DNA from: JAQVXR01 sp050945755
GTDB lineage: Bacteria; Bacillota; Dehalobacteriia; Dehalobacteriales; Dehalobacteriaceae
Length of the DNA stretch: 28,092 bases
Assembly (NCBI GenBank): GCA_050945755.1
Contig: JBMNTN010000024.1
Location: 1-28,092 of the forward strand
Reading direction: 5' to 3'
How positions within the stretch are numbered: position 1 is the stretch's first letter; each line of letters opens with the position of its first letter. The position numbers and the translations under genes are program-made. This document shows, in pieces, positions 25,213 through 28,092 of this stretch. The notes under the pieces were generated by a model. That model ran no database searches. It had not been told where the DNA came from and saw only the letters and a list, made by a program, of their open reading frames with translations.

Positions 25213-26100
25213 ATGTATCTGTTTGTGGAAACTTTGGAGCAAGGACTGATCTACAGCTTAGTAGTACTGGGCGTTTATTTAAGCTTCCGAATCTTAGATT
25301 ACGCCGATTTGTCAGTTGACGGTACTCTTCCTTTAGGCGCGGCCGTCGCTGCCAGTATGATTGTCGCCGGTTACAACCCTTGGTTGGCTACTGTTATGGC
25401 CACAATAGCCGGTATAATTGGAGGATTTATTACCGGATTCTTGCACACGAAATTTAAGATAAACCCTCTGCTTACCGGGATTTTAACCATGACCGCACTT
25501 TATTCAGTGAATCTTGAGGTGATGGGCAGAGCCAATATTCCTTTATTAAACCGGGATATGATCTTTATGCCAATTTTCGGACTGGAGGAAGGAACCTTTA
25601 CTCTTGGTCTCTTAATAGGAATAGTAGCACTACTGGTCTTTTTGCTTTATCGTTTCTTGGACACGGAAGTGGGTCTAGCCCTGAGGGCTACCGGAAATAA
25701 CCGACAAATGATCACCAGCTTGGGCGTAAATACTGATAATATGAAATTGTTAGGTTTGGGACTGTCTAACGGGATGGTTTCCTTGAGCGGTGCTTTGCTC
25801 GCTCAATATCAGGGGTTTGCAGATATAGGGATGGGCATAGGTACCATCATCGGAGGCCTGGCATCACTGATTATCGGTGAAGTACTCTTGAGTAACGGCA
25901 GCATTTTAAGGGATTTGATCGCTGTAGTTTTTGGCTCTATTATTTTCCGCATGGTTATTGCCTTAGTGCTTTGGTTAGGTTTACCTCCGGCTTATTTAAA
26001 ACTTATGACGGCTGTTATAGTGATAGCTGCCTTGGCCGCTTCCAATATCAAAGCTATCGGACTAAAAAAGGAGAGCCCTGTTTATGCTGACAGTAACTAA
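25213..26100 (+). CDS. trpY: ABC transporter permease (TrpY-like)
   Basis: The 295-residue protein has about nine membrane segments and the features of the branched-chain-type permease group: DYADLSVDGTLPLGAAVAAS near the N-terminus and the EVGLALRATGNNRQMITSLG cytoplasmic loop that contacts the ATPase. It starts at ATG 25213 behind AGGGTGGTGA. It forms the membrane channel of the importer. Its last 17 bases overlap the ATPase gene, so their translation is probably coupled. Confidence 0.9.
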   Translation: MYLFVETLEQGLIYSLVVLGVYLSFRILDYADLSVDGTLPLGAAVAASMIVAGYNPWLATVMATIAGIIGGFITGFLHTKFKINPLLTGILTMTALYSVNLEVMGRANIPLLNRDMIFMPIFGLEEGTFTLGLLIGIVALLVFLLYRFLDTEVGLALRATGNNRQMITSLGVNTDNMKLLGLGLSNGMVSLSGALLAQYQGFADIGMGIGTIIGGLASLIIGEVLLSNGSILRDLIAVVFGSIIFRMVIALVLWLGLPPAYLKLMTAVIVIAALAASNIKAIGLKKESPVYADSN

Positions 26101-26878
26101 TGTAATTAAAATATTTAATTCGGGAACGGTAAATGAAAAGAAGGCATTAAACGGAGTCAAACTGCACCTGAAAGCAGGTGACTTTGTTACAGTAATTGGG
26201 AGTAACGGTGCGGGGAAAAGCACATTAATGAACGTCATCTCCGGGGTCTTTCCAATAGAACAGGGAAAGATCATAATCGATGGTTTAGATGTAACCTGTC
26301 ATCCGGAATACCACCGGGGGAAAATTATCGGCCGAGTCTTTCAGGATCCGATGATGGGTACGGCGGCAGGTATGACAATCGAGGAAAACTTGGTTTTAGC
26401 TTTGAGACGGGGTCAAAAAAGATCGATCACTAAAGCAATCAAAACGAAAGATCGTGAGCTCTTTCGAGAAAAACTAAAGCTTCTGGGATTGAACCTTGAG
26501 CATAATTTACAGCAAAAAGTAGGATTACTCTCCGGGGGGCAGCGCCAGGCTTTAACACTTTTAATGGCAACGCTGACTAAGCCAAAATTACTGTTACTGG
26601 ACGAACATATCGCAGCCTTGGATCCTAAAACTGCTCATCAAGTAATGGAATTAACAAAACAAATTATTAAAAGCAATCAAATCACAACTTTGATGATCAC
26701 CCATGATCTCCATCAAGCCCTGGCCGTGGGTAATCGCACCATTATGATGCATGAGGGGGAAATAGTTTATGAATTAAAAGGTGACGAGCGGAAAAAAGCA
26801 AGTGTCTCTACGCTGCTGTCACTATTTGAAAAAGCGCGTGGCCGGGAGTTCTCCAATGACCGAATGATGTTGATCTAA
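26084..26878 (+). CDS. trpZ: ABC transporter ATP-binding protein (TrpZ-like)
   Basis: The 264-residue protein carries all ABC ATPase motifs: Walker A GSNGAGKST (about residues 45-53), signature LSGGQRQAL, Walker B LLLLDE, and the switch His in MITHDL. It starts at ATG 26084 behind AAAAGGAGAG, inside the end of the permease gene. It drives uptake by the TrpXYZ-type importer. The operon ends at the terminator that begins 17 bp later. Confidence 0.93.
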   Translation: MLTVTNVIKIFNSGTVNEKKALNGVKLHLKAGDFVTVIGSNGAGKSTLMNVISGVFPIEQGKIIIDGLDVTCHPEYHRGKIIGRVFQDPMMGTAAGMTIEENLVLALRRGQKRSITKAIKTKDRELFREKLKLLGLNLEHNLQQKVGLLSGGQRQALTLLMATLTKPKLLLLDEHIAALDPKTAHQVMELTKQIIKSNQITTLMITHDLHQALAVGNRTIMMHEGEIVYELKGDERKKASVSTLLSLFEKARGREFSNDRMMLI

Positions 26879-26894
26879 AGATTTGAGTTGTAAA

Positions 26895-26938
26895 AAAAGT
26901 TCCGTTTTTAGGCCTTGTTGCCTGAAGACGGAACTTTT
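26895..26938 (+). terminator. Intrinsic terminator of the ABC importer operon
   Basis: AAAAGTTCCGT pairs with ACGGAACTTTT, with an inner AGGC/GCCT stem. A run of A before it lets it also work for minus-strand transcription. Positions 26939-27010 hold no gene. Confidence 0.85.
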
Positions 26939-27010
26939 GCGATTTTGATATCTCTTCACCCTCCGGCAGATCACTTAATAGGGTACAGGTATAATATATT
27001 TTGTCTTCTT

Positions 27011-27376
27011 TTAATATTGTTCTCCTGTAATAAACACCCCAATGCCTGCTCCGAGTAAGGTAGAGAAAATGATCGCCCAAGAAGTAGCCATGAAATTAAC
27101 AAGTATCACATTGATAAGCACAGCCAAAATTACTACTGCCCCAAGCCTTATGTTGTTTTTAACATTAGGAACCAACAGGCCGATAAACATAGCATAAAGT
27201 GCTATTCCTAAGCTATCCGAAATTATCTGAGGCAGAAGCTGAGAATATGAGTTTCCTACTTTCCCTACGCACATTGACCCTTTTCGCCTTTCCGATGTAA
27301 ATGATATTTCCCAATGAGCCATCATCAGATAGACACCGGGTTTTGGGGGAAGGTCTTTGAGTGTTTCATATTTCAA
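27011..27376 (-). pseudogene. uvrC'-azlC' chimeric remnant
   Basis: A 121-codon open frame joins two unrelated pieces. The first about 30 codons (ETLKDLPPKPGVYLMMAH) are the start of UvrC; a one-base deletion relative to 7369-7432 changes MMDS to MMAH, and the correct GNIIYIGKAK reading continues in another frame. From about codon 38 the product is the C-terminal part of an AzlC-type branched-chain amino acid exporter: SLGIALYAMFIGLLVPNV, then FSTLLGAGIGVFI. AzlC would normally be about 230 residues and be followed by azlD; neither the rest nor azlD is here. The frame has no ribosome site and starts at a TTG. This is almost certainly non-functional. Confidence 0.75.
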
Positions 27377-27440
27377 TGTCCATTATATCATAGGAATTAA
27401 CCCTTATATTTACGGCTTGGCGGAAAGACCATTACTAATC

Positions 27441-27545
27441 AAAAAAATTTTAGCCCTATTTTGGTTGATAATAGCCGGTTTTATTTTATTAGTAAAAAAC
27501 GCCCAGGTTGACGGCCTCCCTACGGGAGGCTTAAAATTATATTGT
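27441..27545 (+). repeat. Dispersed repeat, copy 3
   Basis: Matches copy 1 across its length, with AAAATTTTAGCCCTATTTT at the left and the hairpin GCCTCCC-TAC-GGGAGGC (27514-27530) at the right. The -35-like hexamer is TTGACG here. It begins 64 bp upstream of the uvrC remnant's start on the opposite strand. Confidence 0.8.
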
Positions 27546-27655
27546 TAAATTAAATAAATGAAGCTTGCAAAGGGATTAGTTGGAGTTATAGAGGCATCTC
27601 TAGCCACTGGAATTAAAACAGGAAAACCAGGGTTTCTTACGGAGAAAACTTTACC

Positions 27656-27684
27656 TTGACCGCTAGAGTAGATATTGTAATAAT
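27656..27684 (+). promoter_or_regulatory. Possible promoter of the toxin-antitoxin pair
   Basis: TTGACC (27656-27661), a 16-18 bp spacer and overlapping TAATAA/AATAAT hexamers (27678-27684). It lies about 155 bp ahead of the antitoxin start. A TTGACA at 27763 is closer but has no good -10. The rest of 27546-27840 shows only a doubtful 33-codon frame. Confidence 0.35.
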
Positions 27685-27840
27685 ATAATTAAATGTGTCG
27701 AAACTCTCTATTTAAAAAATCTACATATAAATGGTAAAATATACATGGGTATATTTACTAAATATTGACAATATTAATATAAAAAGTAATTTAGGAGTGT
27801 GCCCGTTATGGTTAAATTTCGAAGAAGGAGGGGCGATACT

Positions 27841-27984
27841 GTGAACGCGGCAGAGATCGTTAAACGCCCATGTACGCCATCAGAATCATTAGCCCAATCC
27901 TTAAAAGAGATGATGCTAATGAGAAAAGGTCAACTGAAGAAAAAAACATGGGATGAATGTAGAAATGAACTTGATAAAAAATAG
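27841..27984 (+). CDS. Probable antitoxin of a RelE/ParE-type pair
   Basis: The protein is 47 residues from GTG 27841, chosen for the strong AAGGAGG site 10 nt upstream; an ATG at 27808 would add 11 basic residues and is an alternative. The product (AAEIVKRPCTPSESLAQSLK, then a Lys-rich end) is small and hydrophilic. It is placed 5 bp before a RelE/ParE-like toxin gene, the normal antitoxin-first order. The identification rests mainly on context. Confidence 0.6.
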   Translation: MNAAEIVKRPCTPSESLAQSLKEMMLMRKGQLKKKTWDECRNELDKK

Positions 27985-27989
27985 TGGTT

Positions 27990-28092
27990 ATGGATTATAA
28001 AGTATATGTTACAAAAAAATTTGAGGATGATATTAAGTATTATAAAAAGAAAAAACATTACAACAAGATTTATGATGACATTAACGATGTAA
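27990..28092 (+). CDS. RelE/ParE-family toxin (5' part, cut by window end)
   Basis: The first 34 codons are present: MDYKVYVTKKFEDDIKYYKK, then KKHYNKIYDDINDV. This is the typical beta-strand and long helix start of a RelE/ParE toxin, which acts on translating mRNA or gyrase. The start ATG 27990 lies 5 bp after the antitoxin stop. The rest of the gene lies outside the window. Confidence 0.7.
   Translation, partial: MDYKVYVTKKFEDDIKYYKKKKHYNKIYDDINDV

Noticed and set aside
27558..27659. A 33-codon open frame (MKLAKGLVGVIEASLATGIK…) between repeat copy 3 and the toxin-antitoxin pair
   Set aside because: It has no ribosome site and no recognisable family, and its stop overlaps a possible -35 hexamer. 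It may be a gene scrap, but there is not enough to annotate it.
1..28092. CRISPR arrays, tRNA or rRNA genes, complete insertion sequences or prophage genes
   Set aside because: None was found: no regularly spaced direct repeats, no tRNA-like cloverleaf with a GGTTCGAATCC-type arm, and no transposase or integrase coding sequence.

Overview
The window comes from a low-GC Gram-positive bacterium, most likely a clostridial Firmicute of the Peptococcaceae type. The signs are strong AGGAGG-like ribosome binding sites, many GTG starts, a c-di-AMP (ydaO/yuaA) riboswitch, a T-box leader, a Gram-positive LexA-type operator and lipoprotein ABC binding proteins. I cannot name the species.

Layout. (1) Positions 1-5742 are ordinary chromosome: the 5' part of an ectoine-type (EhuB-like) binding lipoprotein on the minus strand behind a c-di-AMP riboswitch; a DUF4349 lipoprotein with a small zinc-ribbon membrane protein; a MATE exporter with its MarR regulator and a perfect 26-bp palindromic operator; and a secreted stalk-domain protein. 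(2) Positions 5794-7433 hold a YjbQ-family protein, a dispersed repeat, a class II Fic protein and a 64-bp uvrC fragment. (3) Positions 7537-20415 are a defence island: an AT-rich solitary ATPase with a C-terminal winged helix, a small Cro/C1 regulator, and a BREX operon brxA-brxB-brxC-pglX-pglZ. The operon ends in a long intrinsic terminator with no brxL. A consensus promoter with a LexA-type box directly downstream lies ahead of it. (4) Positions 20569-22648 hold a DUF2975 membrane protein, a YozG-like regulator and a radical SAM protein. (5) An alpha/beta hydrolase follows, and its promoter appears to be supplied by a second copy of the dispersed repeat. (6) Positions 23609-26938 are a T-box-controlled ABC importer of the TrpXYZ type (binding protein, permease, ATPase). 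(7) The right end is decayed: a uvrC'-azlC' chimeric pseudogene, a third copy of the repeat, and the start of a toxin-antitoxin pair cut by the window edge.

How the parts work together. BrxA/B/C, PglX and PglZ would mark host DNA by N6-adenine methylation and block unmarked phage. The small HTH protein sits first in the operon and is the likely local regulator. The LexA-type box suggests either DNA-damage control of the operon or the scar of a lost SOS gene. The most notable points are the absence of brxL, the solitary ATPase beside the operon, the SOS-type promoter, and two dispersed repeats (a promoter-like element with a palindromic spacer in three copies, and a uvrC start fragment in two copies) that mark the edges of accessory DNA.
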